64,000 nucleotides of DNA from Saprospiraceae bacterium. GTDB lineage: Bacteria; Bacteroidota; Bacteroidia; Chitinophagales; Saprospiraceae. The translations under genes and the position numbers were made by a program. Each line of letters opens with the position of its first letter. Position 1 is the stretch's first letter. The stretch lies in contig JADJYQ010000001.1 of assembly GCA_016719615.1 (NCBI GenBank), positions 718,501 to 782,500 of the forward strand, written 5' to 3'. Under the pieces are notes generated by a model. The model was given only the letters and a program-made list of their open reading frames with translations. It was not told the origin of the DNA and searched no databases. Positions 44,580 through 57,200 of this stretch are shown one piece after another.

Positions 44580-47500
44580 ATGATGAGTTTTAAACTACGA
44601 TCCAATTTTTCTCTAATTTATTTGGTTTGTTTTTCATTGATTGCAAAATTCAATTTTGCCCAAGCTCCCGATTTAAGATCAACTTCAAGTTTCGCTTTAT
44701 TTACTGCTGCTGGTGCATTTAATAATAATGGTGCAACGGTAATTACAGGTGACATTGGCACAAACGTTGGAGCCTTCAGTGGATTCCCGCCCGGAATTGT
44801 GATCGGTTCCATACATATTTCAGATCCTGCAGCTGCCCAAGCCGCAGCAGATGTTGCTCTCGTATATAGCGATTTATTCGGAGTGATGTGTGACCAAGTT
44901 ATAGGCTCGACACTGGGAAATGGACAAGTTCTAGGTCCAGATGTTTATTGTATAGGAGCTGCGGCAACTCTTAATGCTGAATTAATTTTAGATGGGCAAG
45001 GTGATCCTAATGCATTATTTATATTTCAAATTAATGGCGCACTATCTACAAGTACGCTCTCAAAAGTAACTTTGATAAATGGTGCATCTATTTGCAATGT
45101 ATACTGGCAAGTCAATGGTGCTTTTGCTTTAGGTGAAGGTTCAGTTTTTAGAGGAACCCTCGTTGCCAATGGAGCAATAAGTCTTTTAGAAGCTTCTTCA
45201 CTTTATGGAAGAGCTTTGTCAACTGCCGGTGCAATTTCATTATTTAACAATGTTGTCAATATTAGTCAAAGACCAATACCTTCAAGTATCGTCGCTACTG
45301 GAGCCACTACTTTTTGTACAGGTGGGAGTGTTATACTTGTAGGGAATGTTGGTGGAGTTTGGAATACGGGTGCAACAACTCCTTCCATTAGTGTTTCTAC
45401 ATCTGGAGATTATTTTGTAGTAAACACAAATCTTTGCGGAAGTGATACTTCAAATCATATCCAGGTTACCGTAAATTCATTACCTGCCTGCTCAATTTCC
45501 GGAGATGAACTGATTTGTCCGGGTAGCTCTACCAATTTATGTGCACCCAATGTGACTGGTCATTCCTACGAATGGAGCACAGGCGCTACCACAGAATGTA
45601 TTTTGGTAAATTCAAGCGGATCATTCAATGTTACGATTACTGACATCAATGGTTGCTCAAATGTTTGTAGTAAATCAGTCATAGTTAGTCAAATAATAAC
45701 GTGTAACATTTCGGGAAATAACTCCATTTGTGCAGGAAGTTCTGCGACCTTATGTGTACCGAATGTAATTGGAAATTCTTATCTATGGAGTACAAACGAA
45801 CAAACAAATTGCCTCACAAATAGTAATGCAGGAACATACAGTGTAACTGTTACCCAAGCTAATGGCTGTGTAAGTTTATGCAGTCGTACAGTTACCGTCA
45901 ACCCATTGGCAGATTGTATTATATCAGGGAATACCTCTTTTTGTCTTGGGAGTTCAACTTTGCTTTGTGTTGCCAATGTAGTCGGTAGTACTTATTTATG
46001 GAACACGGGTGCAACTTCAAATTGTATCACTGCTGTTACTGCAGGAAATTATAGTGTCACGGTTACAGCTGCAAATGGTTGTGTGAGTAGTTGTAATACT
46101 TTTGTTAGTATTAATCCATTGCCAATATGTGCGATCACCGGATTAAACAGAATATGTCCTGGAAATTCAACTAACCTGTGCGTGCCAAATGTCGCCGGTA
46201 GTAGTTATTTATGGAATACCGGAGAAACATCTAATTGCATTAGTGTAAGTACAGCTGGAAATTATAGGGTTACAATCACAGATGTGAATGGTTGCACAAG
46301 TAGTTGCTTAAGCACGGTAAGTGTCGTTTCAGATTGTATCATCACCGGAAATAATACGATATGCCCAGGTACAAGTACTTTGTTGTGTGTGCCCGAATTG
46401 GTAGGTGACACATATTTATGGAGTACTGGTGAAACAACGCGTTGTATATCTGTTATAAATGCAGATACCTACTCTGTTACAGTTACAAATAGTGGATGCG
46501 AAGAAACTTGTCAAATAATTCTTACTTTATTGGATTCAGAAACAACGATAAGCTGCCCACCGGACATTACAATTGACCTGGATACTTTTGATTGCAACAG
46601 AGTTTATTGCTATGCAGTCACGGGAACGGGTACTTGTCCGACCGGAGTAGTTAATCTACCGGGTTACAATTTCATTGGAAGTTTCAATGGTAATTCTTAC
46701 TTTATTTCTCCTCCGGGAATAACAAACCATCAAAACTGGTTAGATGCCAATCAACTTGCAGCTGAATTAGGTGGACATCTAGTGACCATTGAAGATGTTT
46801 TAGAAAATAATTTCCTTACAAGCAACATTCCATTTACAAATCCTTTCCTTCCCGGAAATGGAATAGGTTCCAATCAATATTGGATCGGATTAAGGTACTC
46901 TCCTAGATTGGATCATTTTAAATGGACCACAGAAGAAGAATTTATTTACTCAAACTGGGGCCCTTTACAACCCGGTTTTATCGATGGTGATTATGTTTGG
47001 TATTTTGATATAAATGTTCCAGGTTTTGGGCCAGGTACATGGTATGATGGTGATTCAATTGTTCCTATTAAAAGATACATCATTGAAATTGAAGATGGAT
47101 TAAAAATAAAATTAATTTCGGGTTTGGCTAGCGGATCTGTTTTTCCGCCGGGAGTCACTACGAATATTTATGAAGTTGAAGATGCCGCCGGTCAAACAGC
47201 GCAATGCAGTTTTAATGTAAATGTGATTGGATCTGCTTCAATGCAATGCATTGATTTAAATATCAGCCTCAATGAAGATTGTAATGCTGAGATCACTCCG
47301 GAAATGTTATTATCAGGAGATTTTAATTGTTACGATTTATTTGAAGTCACATTAAGTCACTATGGACATCCTGTTCCAAATCCGGTCACCCAAGATTGGA
47401 TAGGTAAAACCATTTTGGCAAGTGTAACAGATCCAACAACAGGCAATTCTTGTTGGTCAAGCTTGGTAATTGAAGACAAATTAGCGCCTGTGATCGTTTG

Positions 47501-50500
47501 TCGTGCAGACACTGTTGATTGCAATTTGGTGGAGGAAAATTTTCCATTGAATTACGAAGGTTTTGATTGCAGTAAATATACCGTTACTACAATTGGTGAA
47601 AGGTTTGTACATTATGATTGTGATTCATTATTTTTAAAAGGAATCTTCAGAGATATCGAAATTAGAGATGAGTTTGGTGGTGCTGATTATTGTACAGATA
47701 CTATTTATACAAAAAGGATCAAAGCTGAAGATGTAGTTTTACCAACGCTTGATTTTTATAATTTTACTTGTGAAACTAAATTTTTAAAAGATCAAAATGG
47801 AAACCCAAGTCCATTGGTTACCAGAGTACCTTATGTTGTTCAAAGTGATGGAGGTATCAATCCGATTTGGCCATTAAATGAATTACTGGATTGTCATTTG
47901 TTTATAAGTTATGAAGATACAGATTTAGGAGAGATCAATTGTGTTCGCAAGATCATGCGTACCTGGACTGTAAGGGAGTGGTGGTGTCATACAGAAATCA
48001 CAAGACAATCCAATCAATTGATTATCATTAGCGATCCATTCGGTCCTGTGATCACACACATGCCCTATGGATTTGATGCGACAACAGGCCCGCGCAGTTG
48101 TTATGGAAGAGTATTATTGCCACCTATAGAAGCAGAAGATGCTTGTCACAATAAACTGAGAGTAGATATAGCATATCCCGGTGGAATATTATTAAATCAA
48201 AATGGTGGTTGGGTAGATTTACCAGCAGGAAAAGATACGATTTATTACAGGGTCTATGATGATTGTTACAATTTAACTGAAGTTTATATCATCATCAATG
48301 TGATTGATGCAACGGAACCGGTAGCAGTTTGCGATAGGAATACAGTTGTTGCACTCAACAGGTTTGGAGAGAGACCTAGGTACCGGCAGAAGTATTTGAC
48401 GATGGCAGTTTTGATGAATGCGCAGTACATCATTTTGAAGTGAGAAGAATGCAGGATGATTATTGCAACACAAGAGGGAAGATGATTGGGGTCCGGAAGT
48501 TGGATTTTGTTGCGAAGATGTAGGACAAACTGTAATGGTTGGATTTAAAGTGATTGATCATAGCGGTAACGAAGCCATTTGCATGGTCAATGTTGAAGTT
48601 CAGGATAAAGAAGCTCCACAAATCAGTTGTCCGCCAAATATTACGGTTGATTGCAGATTTGATATAGACTACAATAATTTGGAAGTGTTTGGTAAAGTAG
48701 TTACGGATACATCTGTAAGGGAAAAAATCATTATTGATCCAAGCTATTACCATCATATAGACGGTCATCCATTAGACGGATATGCAGCAGATAATTGTCC
48801 ACCCACGATTTTGGAAAGACTATATCTCGGACCTGAATTGAACCAATGCGGAATCGGATACTTTTACCGGTATTTTGCAGCACGCGATCAACAAGGTAAT
48901 TACAGCCAGGAATGCTTTCAAAGAATTACCGTTGTAAATCACCACATATTTGATAACAATGATATCGACTGGCCGGATGATTACGAGACCTCAGATATCT
49001 GCGATCCAAATCAATTGATTCCGGAAAGATTGTTTTATCCTTATGATAAACCAGTAACGAATGACGATGAATGCAGTTTAATCGGATTGAGTTATCACGA
49101 TCATGTATTGTCACCTACCAATGTTGGAGATCCATGTTTTAAAATAATTAGAGTGTGGAAAGTGATCGACTGGTGTCAAAGAGATATTGATAACAATGTG
49201 ATCATTTGGCAGGATACACAATACATCAAAGTATTTAATTACGTAGATCCAACTATAGACAGAATCAGTCCTGATACGACCATTTGCAGTTACGATGTCA
49301 ATTGCAGACCTATACCTGTAAGTTTTTCTATTGAAGCTTCAGATGATTGCACAAATTTTGACGAACTGTTGTATATCTGTAAAATAGATTACCATAGCGA
49401 TGGTACCATCGATTTTATACAAAGCAGAATCGGAGTTGATGAAGTGAATGGGACGTGGCCATTAGGCACACACCTGGTGAAATGGGAAGTCGAAGACCGT
49501 TGTGGAAATACCGCGAAGTCTAGTTTCACGTTGGAATTGCTCAACTGCAAACCACCCGTTGCATATTGTCTGAACGGATTGTCGACGAGCCTGGTGCCTA
49601 TGGATCTTACCGGCGATGGAATTCCGGATGTAGCCATGGATACCGTTTGGGCAAAGGATTTTGATGCGGGTTCTTATCATAATTGTGGATATTATGTGGT
49701 ATTGAGTTTTTCAGCAGATACCAACGATATATACCGGATATTTGATTGCGACGATCGCGGATTGGGAAGTAGAAATGTGGGTGACAGATATCAATGGCAA
49801 CACTTCATTCTGCAGAACTTTTATAGATATCAGGACAATAGCCATTTTTGCCCGCCTATGTTTACCAATGCTAAAGTTGAGGGCGAAATCATGACCGAAG
49901 TGATGGACAGGGTAGAGAATGTACGGATAGAGTTATTGAATTCAGGCCGGAATGAACTGATGACCAATACCAATGGCGGATATTTATTTGATCAGATTCC
50001 GACGAATCAAAAATACGAACTAACGCCAAGAAAGACCGATGGCTGGGTGAATGGAGTAAGTACAGCAGACATTGTCAAAATTCAAAGACATATATTGGGC
50101 ATCGAGCCTCTTACATCCGGATATAAAATGATAGCAGCAGATGCCAATCGCAGCGGAGAGATTACGGCGAAGGACGTATCTGAATTGAGACGATTGATCC
50201 TTGGTATTACAAATGAAATCCAGGGCAACACCAGTTGGAGATTTGTACATGCATTACATGCATTCAACGATGTCAGCAATGCATTAAAACAAGTTATTCC
50301 TGAATCTTATGAAATATCGAGTTTGCATAGCGATATGAAACTTGATTTTTATGCAGTGAAAGTGGGAGACCTCAATGGTACCGCAGCAACAAAGGGATTT
50401 GGAAGTATAAGCAATAGAAGTGGACAAGTATTAGAGCTGGAAGCAGATGCAATAGCATTGATGAAAGGTGAGGAAACAGAGATTGCGCTGCGAATTGTAA

Positions 50501-51087
50501 ACGGCAAGAATTATAACGGATTACAGTTTACCCTGGAATGGCTGACGCAACAATTAGAAATCATTGGAGTGGAAGGCAATTCGAAAAAAGGAGTAAGCGA
50601 TGACCATTATTCATTGCATCAATTGACCAACGGAAAGCTGAGCTTAAGTTGGAATGGCAATATGGAAGATGGAATGGAGTTGTTGACATTAAAAGTTAGA
50701 GCAAAGGAAAATTGTAATACTTCTGAAGTCTTGCGCATCGGACAAAGTATCACTCCGGCACTCAGTGTAGTCAATGATGGAAGTGAAGGTCAGCTTGCAA
50801 TTAAGTTCAGAGGAAGCAGTCAGGAAACATTTGTGGTCATCCCCAATGAACCGAATCCTTGGAATGAAGAAACGATGATTGGAATGATCTTACCACAAAA
50901 CGGAACAGTCAAGTTGACCGTTTACGATGTAAGCGGTAAAATACATTTCATCGATCAGATGGAATTGACAAAAGGATACCATGAATACCGGATCGGCAAA
51001 GAGCAGGTAAATCAGGCAGGAGTCTATTACTATCAGCTTGATTACAGAGATGCAAGCCACACCGGAAAGATGGTGATTATGGATTAG
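44580..51087 (+). CDS. Giant secreted protein 4 (about 2170 residues, several indels): ice-binding DUF3494, Ig-like x6, C-type lectin, HYR-like, dockerin-like, T9SS tail
   Basis: Signal peptide in residues 1-28, then a DUF3494 ice-binding-type domain (about 30-225; 'FALFTAAGAFNNNGATVITG', 'IFQINGALSTSTLSKVTLIN', 'YWQVNGAFALGEGSVFRGT'). Six Ig/PKD-like repeats follow (about 232-650), then a C-type lectin domain (about 690-840; 'AAELGGHLVTIED', 'NQYWIGLRYSP'), the 'GNSCWSSLVIEDK' module, HYR-like domains, a dockerin-like pair, a cohesin-like domain and the T9SS tail. The reading frame breaks at about 48371 (two extra bases) and 48478 (one G missing), and is shifted between 49763 and 49831. Gene 3 carries the intact text at each spot. 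I read one gene with probable consensus errors. The mix suggests adhesion to glycans, ice or other surfaces; the ligand is unknown. Confidence 0.82.
45270..46540 (+). repeat. Six in-frame ~210-base Ig/PKD-like repeats (giant protein 4)
   Basis: Units of about 70 residues with the pattern 'C.ISG...ICPGSST.LC.PN..G..Y.W.TG.T..CI......G.Y.VT(V/I)T..NGC...C'. The first unit is the most divergent and lacks some of the cysteines. The regular Cys spacing suggests disulfides in each unit. Confidence 0.85.
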
Positions 51088-51143
51088 AGCATTATTAGTA
51101 GTAATTTTTATAGGGCTCTGGCTTCGGTCAGGGCCTTTTTTTT
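48265..51143 (+). repeat. Near-identical 2.88 kb block, copy B (3' part of giant gene 4)
   Basis: Partner of 41460-44336. It carries four indel sites relative to copy A (about 48371, 48478, 49763 and 49831), while copy A carries one relative to it (41912). Confidence 0.9.
51114..51143 (+). terminator. Rho-independent terminator after giant gene 4
   Basis: Same GGCTCTGGC-TTCG-GTCAGGGCC hairpin as after gene 3, here with eight T. Confidence 0.9.
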
Positions 51144-51205
51144 GAGCAATGCCCAAAATAATTTTAAAAAAACACATATAAATTTTTTTATATATAAATT
51201 ATTTA

Positions 51206-51213
51206 TATATTTG
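51206..51213 (+). promoter_or_regulatory. Predicted -7 box of giant gene 5
   Basis: TATATTTG matches TAnnTTTG exactly and follows a very AT-rich run. Leader about 70 bases to the ATG at 51290. Confidence 0.55.
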
Positions 51214-51289
51214 TGCGTTCATAAAAGCATCCCAGCTTAAAAAACAGTGAATTTTTTAGCAGACGAAAGTAGCCGTAAACTACTTTAAT

Positions 51290-54200
51290 ATGCTAAACAT
51301 CCCCGCAGTAAAGCAGCGCAGCTGCATTATAAGTATTTGCTTATTGGTAAGTGCTTATCTCAGTCCTATTATTGGACAAACATTCAATACCATTTCTGAT
51401 GGTGACTGGAGTGACCCAGCAACATGGCAAGGTGGTAACATTCCCGGTTCAACGATCGACGTCAACGATACAGTAAATATATTACACTATGTGTGGTATG
51501 ATTTGCCCGGAGATCTTTCTGTAAGCGGACTACTTGAAATTTATTTAGATACTTTGGCATCACATCCCTGTGATGGACATTCAATAACTATTGAGCCCGG
51601 TGGTCATTTTAAAATTACCCATGGTGCTTTGTTGTTTGGACTTAAATGTGCAGGCGCGAGTGCAACAGGAACTTTTATTAATAAGGGTACTGTTCGCGTC
51701 AATGACAGTTATATATTATTACCTGAAAACTGGGATTCTGATGGTGGAAGTCGAGTTGTGACAGGTGGATGCATAGATATTGGTGGTAGTTTCATCAATG
51801 ACAAAAGTGCCGATACCATGGTTAATTTTTGCATTCGGTTGGGATTGAATGGCGATGGTAGTTTTTTAAATGTAGATCCGAGTTTAAGCACAATTCATTT
51901 ATGGAATAATACAAAAATATTATTCAGAGGTTCTACAGGAAATTTTATAAATGATGGAATCATAAACGCAGGTTCTTTTTCAGAAATTACACATCTCGAT
52001 GTAGAATCCGGAAACATTGTAAATAATGGTACTTGGGTATTACCACAGGCAACTTCCTGGTGTTGTGGCGGTTCCATTTGTCAGGGCCCTTTAGTCAATG
52101 CAGAAAACTGTGATATGGATGCCGAAGTATGTGGTTGCATTGGAGAAGTTTGTTTTGTAAGGATTAGTTGTCCGCCAATGGATGGTGGCCAATATTCATG
52201 CTTGAGCGATGTACCTCCTCCCGATTTCAATTTGATCATACCCATGGATTCATGTTATGATCTCGTTTATAGTATTGCTCATGAATTCAGTGGTGAAGGC
52301 TGTGCAAATGACACTTTATTTCTAACGCGGTTTTACATTGTTACGGATGATGATGGAGACCCCTTAACTACAGATGCTAAGGATACTTGTATTCAAATAT
52401 TTAGCATTGTCGATACGACTAGGCCAACTATTATATGTCCTGTTACAACAACTGTGAATTGCGATGGAGACAAAACTCCTGCTTTTACAGGTGAACCAAC
52501 TGCAACTGATTTGTGCGATGTTGCGGTAACAGATTTTTCATTTACAGACCAGCTCATTGGCGGATCATGTGCCGGAAACTACACGATCAACCGGACTTGG
52601 ACTGCAGCAGACAGTTGTGGAAATACGAACACTTGTATGCAACAAATTAACGTACAGGATACCATGCGGCCAGTAATAAATTGTCCTTCAACCATTACTG
52701 TAAATTGCGATGTCGCTAAAGATCCAGGAGTTACAGGAATGGCCACTGCCTCCGACAATTGTCATTTGGCAGTAAATAGTTTTTCACATACCGATGCCAT
52801 CACATTAGGTTCCTGTGCCGGTAATTATACGATTCAACGTACATGGACTGCAACAGATAGTTGCGGAAATACGAACACTTGTGTGCAAGAAATTAATGTA
52901 CAGGATACCATGCGGCCAGTAATAAATTGTCCTTCAACAATTATCATAAATTGTGATGGCGCTAAAGATCCGGGAGTTACAGGGATGGCCACAGCCACTG
53001 ATAATTGTCATTTGGCAGTAAATAGTTTTACAAATACCGATGCCATCACATTAGGTTCCTGTGCCGGTAATTATACGATTCAACGTACATGGACTGCAAC
53101 AGATAGTTGTGGAAATACGAACACATGTGTGCAACAAATTAATGTACAGGATACGATGCGGCCAGTCATAAATTGCCCTTCAACCATTACTGTAAATTGT
53201 GATGGCGCTAAAGATCCTGGAGTTACAGGAATGGCTACAGCCTCCGATAATTGTCATTTAGCAGTAAATAGTTTTTCGAATTCAGATGCGATCATATTAG
53301 GATCATGTGCCGGAAATTATACGATCAGCCGAACATGGACCGCAACAGATAGTTGTGGAAATACGAACACTTGTGTGCAACAAATTACTGTCCAGGATAC
53401 CATGCGACCTGGCATAAATTGCCCTTCAACAATGACTGTCAATTGTGATGGCGCTAAAGATCCGGGAGTTACAGGGATGGCCACAGCAACCGACAATTGT
53501 CATTTAGCAGTAAATAGTTTTTCAAATACCGATGCGGTCACATTAGGTTCCTGTGCCGGTAATTATACGATTCAACGTACATGGACTGCAACAGATAGTT
53601 GTGGAAATACGAACACATGTGTGCAACAAATTAATGTACAGGATACCATGCGACCTGTCATAAATTGCCCTTCAACAATGACCGTCAATTGTGATGGCGC
53701 TAAAGATCCGGGAGTTACAGGGATGGCCACAGCAACCGACAATTGTCATTTAGCAGTAAATAGTTTTTCGAATTCAGATGTGATCATATTAGGATCATGT
53801 GCCGGAAATTATACGATCAGCCGAACATGGACCGCAACAGATAGTTGTGGAAATACGAACACTTGTGTGCAACAAATTACTGTCCAGGATACCATGCGAC
53901 CTGTCATAAATTGCCCTTCAACAATGACTGTCAATTGTGATGGCGCTAAAGATCCGGGAGTTACAGGGATGGCCACAGCCACTGATAATTGTCATTTGGC
54001 AGTAAATAGTTTTTTACATTCAGATGCGATCACTTTAGGCGGATGCGCCGGTAATTATACGATTCAACGTACATGGACTGCAACAGATAGTTGTGGAAAT
54101 ACGAACACATGTGTGCAACAAATTAATGTACAGGATACCATGCGACCTGTCATAAATTGCCCTTCAACAATGACCGTCAATTGTGATGGCGCTAAAGATC

Positions 54201-57200
54201 CGGGAGTTACAGGGATGGCCACAGCAACGGACAATTGTGCAATAGCCGTTACAGATGTAAATTTTAATGATGTACGAATAGATGGAAGCTGCAGTGCTCA
54301 ATATGAAATTATACGCAGTTGGATCGCAACAGATAGTTGTGGGAATGTGAATACTTGCACACAGTCGATACAAGTTCAGGATACGATTAGACCAATGATC
54401 TTTTGTCAATCGGTAGTTGTATATCTCAATGATATAGGTGAAGCCGGAATTGATCCTGAGGATGTCGTATTAACATTTAGCGATAATTGCGCGTTCCAAG
54501 GTTTTTCTGTGGATCGCGTTTCATTCAGTTGTTTGGATAGAGATCTGGTTCAGGTAAATGTAACAGCTTTTGATTCATGCGGAAATATCAGTGAATGTAT
54601 AACTAATGTTCAAGTTCTGGATACAATAGCTCCTATACTATTTTGTCCCAAAGACACAAGTATAGTTGCGGCATTGGGCAATTGCAAAGCTAAGTTTGAT
54701 TATGAGATCACTGCTTCTGATAATTGCGATCTAGCTGTTATTCATCAAACAGATGGAACTGGATTGCAAAGTGGTAGTTTGTTTCCGGAGGGCCTTACAG
54801 TCCTTTCATATGGAGCCTCAGACTCTAAAGGAAATATTGCTGCATGCAGTTTTGGTGTTACCATAATTCCTGATTTGAGTGCTTCACCAACATTGGCTTG
54901 CAAGGGTGCAGTAAATATTTCACTTGATCAAAATTGCGAACTCTCCATAACTCCAAGTACAATTTATTTGGGCGGAGATGCAAGTTGTTACGATTTTCTA
55001 AAAGTAATTTTATGTGATTATTATACCAGAGAACCTTTGATAGATTTTGTTGCCAAACATCATTTGGGCAAAAGTATTGTTGCTAAACTTGTTGATACGA
55101 TTGCCGGTAATTCTTGCTGGAGTGAAATCAGAATTGAAGACAAATTAGCCCCCACTATTTTATGTGAATCTTATTCTTTGGATTGTCATGAAATTCATAG
55201 TAAAGATTATACACCTTATCATTATGATAATTGTACCACCAGTACAATTAAACTTCTTGATGAACAATATGTAGAACTTCATTGTGTTCCAACAATGGCA
55301 AAACTAATTCAAAGAAAATGGATTGCTTTTGATGAATATGGAAATTATAGCGACACCTGTGTTCAAAATATTTATATACTAAGACCTGACTTGAGCTTAG
55401 TTGTTTTCCGGATCCCTTTGATTTAAATTGTGCCATACCTTTTCTGAAAGATAGCAATGGCCTTCCTTTACCTGAAGTGACAGGGGTACCTACCCTAAAC
55501 GGAAAAGCGATTTGGCCATCGGATATTTTTTATTGCAATTATCAGGTCACTTATACAGATACGGATTTAGGAACGATTCAATGTGTTCGGAAAATAATGA
55601 GAGTGTGGACCATCAGAGAGTGGTGGTGTCATCAGGAATTTGTCGCCAGCCAGATTCAAATTATCCAAATCAAAGACGAGAGTGGCCCTGAGATCACTCA
55701 TATGCCATATGGATTTGACGCGACGACTGGTAAACGGAATTGTTTAGCGCGTGTATTGTTGCCACCGATTGAATCTGTAGATGCCTGTCACAATGATTTG
55801 CGAGTAGATATAGCCTATCCTGGCGAGTGTTACTGGATCAGAATGGCGGCTGGGTAGATTTACCGGTTGGAGAAGATACGGTATATTATAGAGTGTACGA
55901 TGCGTGTTACAATGTAACGGAAGTATATATAGTTGTGCATGTGAGAGATCATACAGAACCTGTAGCGGTATGCGACCGGAACACGGTAGTTGCGATCACA
56001 CATAATGGTTATAGCTGGGTACCTGCAGAAGTATTTGACGATGGAAGTTTTGATGAATGTGCATTACATCATTTTGAAGTGAGAAGAATGGACAGAGATT
56101 TTTGTGGAGGAGTAGGAGAAGATGACTGGGGTGCAGAAGTAGGATTTTGTTGTGCAGATGTGGGCAAGATGGTGATGGTAGGATTTAAAGCAATAGATCA
56201 TAGCGGCAATGAAGCAATATGTATGGTGAATGTAGAAGTACAAGATAAGGACCGACCATTGATAAGTTGTCCGCCAAACATAACAGTTGATTGTCGATTT
56301 GATATAGACCGCGAACATTTGGAAGTATTTGGAAAAGTAGTGACGGAACAAAATGCGAGAGAAAAGATAGTGATTGATCCAAGATACTGGCATAACATAG
56401 GAGGCCATCCGCAAGATGGACTTGCGGAAGATAATTGTCCGCCGGAAGTTGTAGAGGAGCAGGATTATGGAGGATTGAATCAATGTGGCTTGGGTTATAT
56501 CTACCGATATTTCACGGCAGTTGATCAGCAAGGAAACCGGAGTGAAGCTTGTTATCAGGTGATCACCGTAGTGAACCACGATATATTTGACGGCAACGAT
56601 ATCAATTGGCCGGATGATTATGAGACGAGTGATATCTGTGATCCGGATCAATTGATACCGGAGCGATTGGTGTATCCATACGACAGACCGGTGACCAATG
56701 ATGATGAATGTAGTTTAGTGGGGATGAGTTATCACGATCACATATTATCACCGACCATACCGGGCGATCCATGTTTTAAGATCATACGAGTATGGAAAGT
56801 AATTGATTGGTGTCAGCGCGATATCAATAACAATGTATTGATCTGGCAGGATACGCAGTATATAAAAGTGTTTAACCGGATAGATCCAACAATCATAAGA
56901 GTAACGCAGGATACGGTGATCTGTAGTTATGATATTAATTGCAGACCGATCCTGTAAGTTTTTCAATTGAAGCGGGAGATGATTGTACGGATCCCAAGCA
57001 GATGTTGTACACGTATAAAATTGATTTAGACAGTGATGGCACGATCGACATTACGAGAAGTAGTATAGGCGGCAATGTAGCGAGTGGCACATGGCCATTA
57101 GGAAAACATATTGTGAAGTGGGAAGTGGAAGACAGATGTGGCAATACAGTGAAGGCAAACTTTACATTGGATTTACAGAACTGCAAACCACCGGTAGCAT

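Noticed and set aside
44580..51087. Treating the pieces of gene 4 (and those of genes 3 and 5) as separate genes
   Set aside because: Only the first piece has a signal peptide and only the last a T9SS tail; the domain order is continuous across the breaks, and later pieces lack plausible promoters or starts.
52418..54385. Regular direct repeats that could be taken for a CRISPR or satellite array
   Set aside because: The 246-base period is a whole number of codons, the units are translated as HYR domains and there are no spacers.
56064..56651. Long antisense frame of 195 codons (and its copy at 60883-61470)
   Set aside because: It is a shadow of giant genes 5 and 6: its Ile/His/Tyr-rich composition is the complement of the sense codons, and both copies exist only because the blocks are duplicated.
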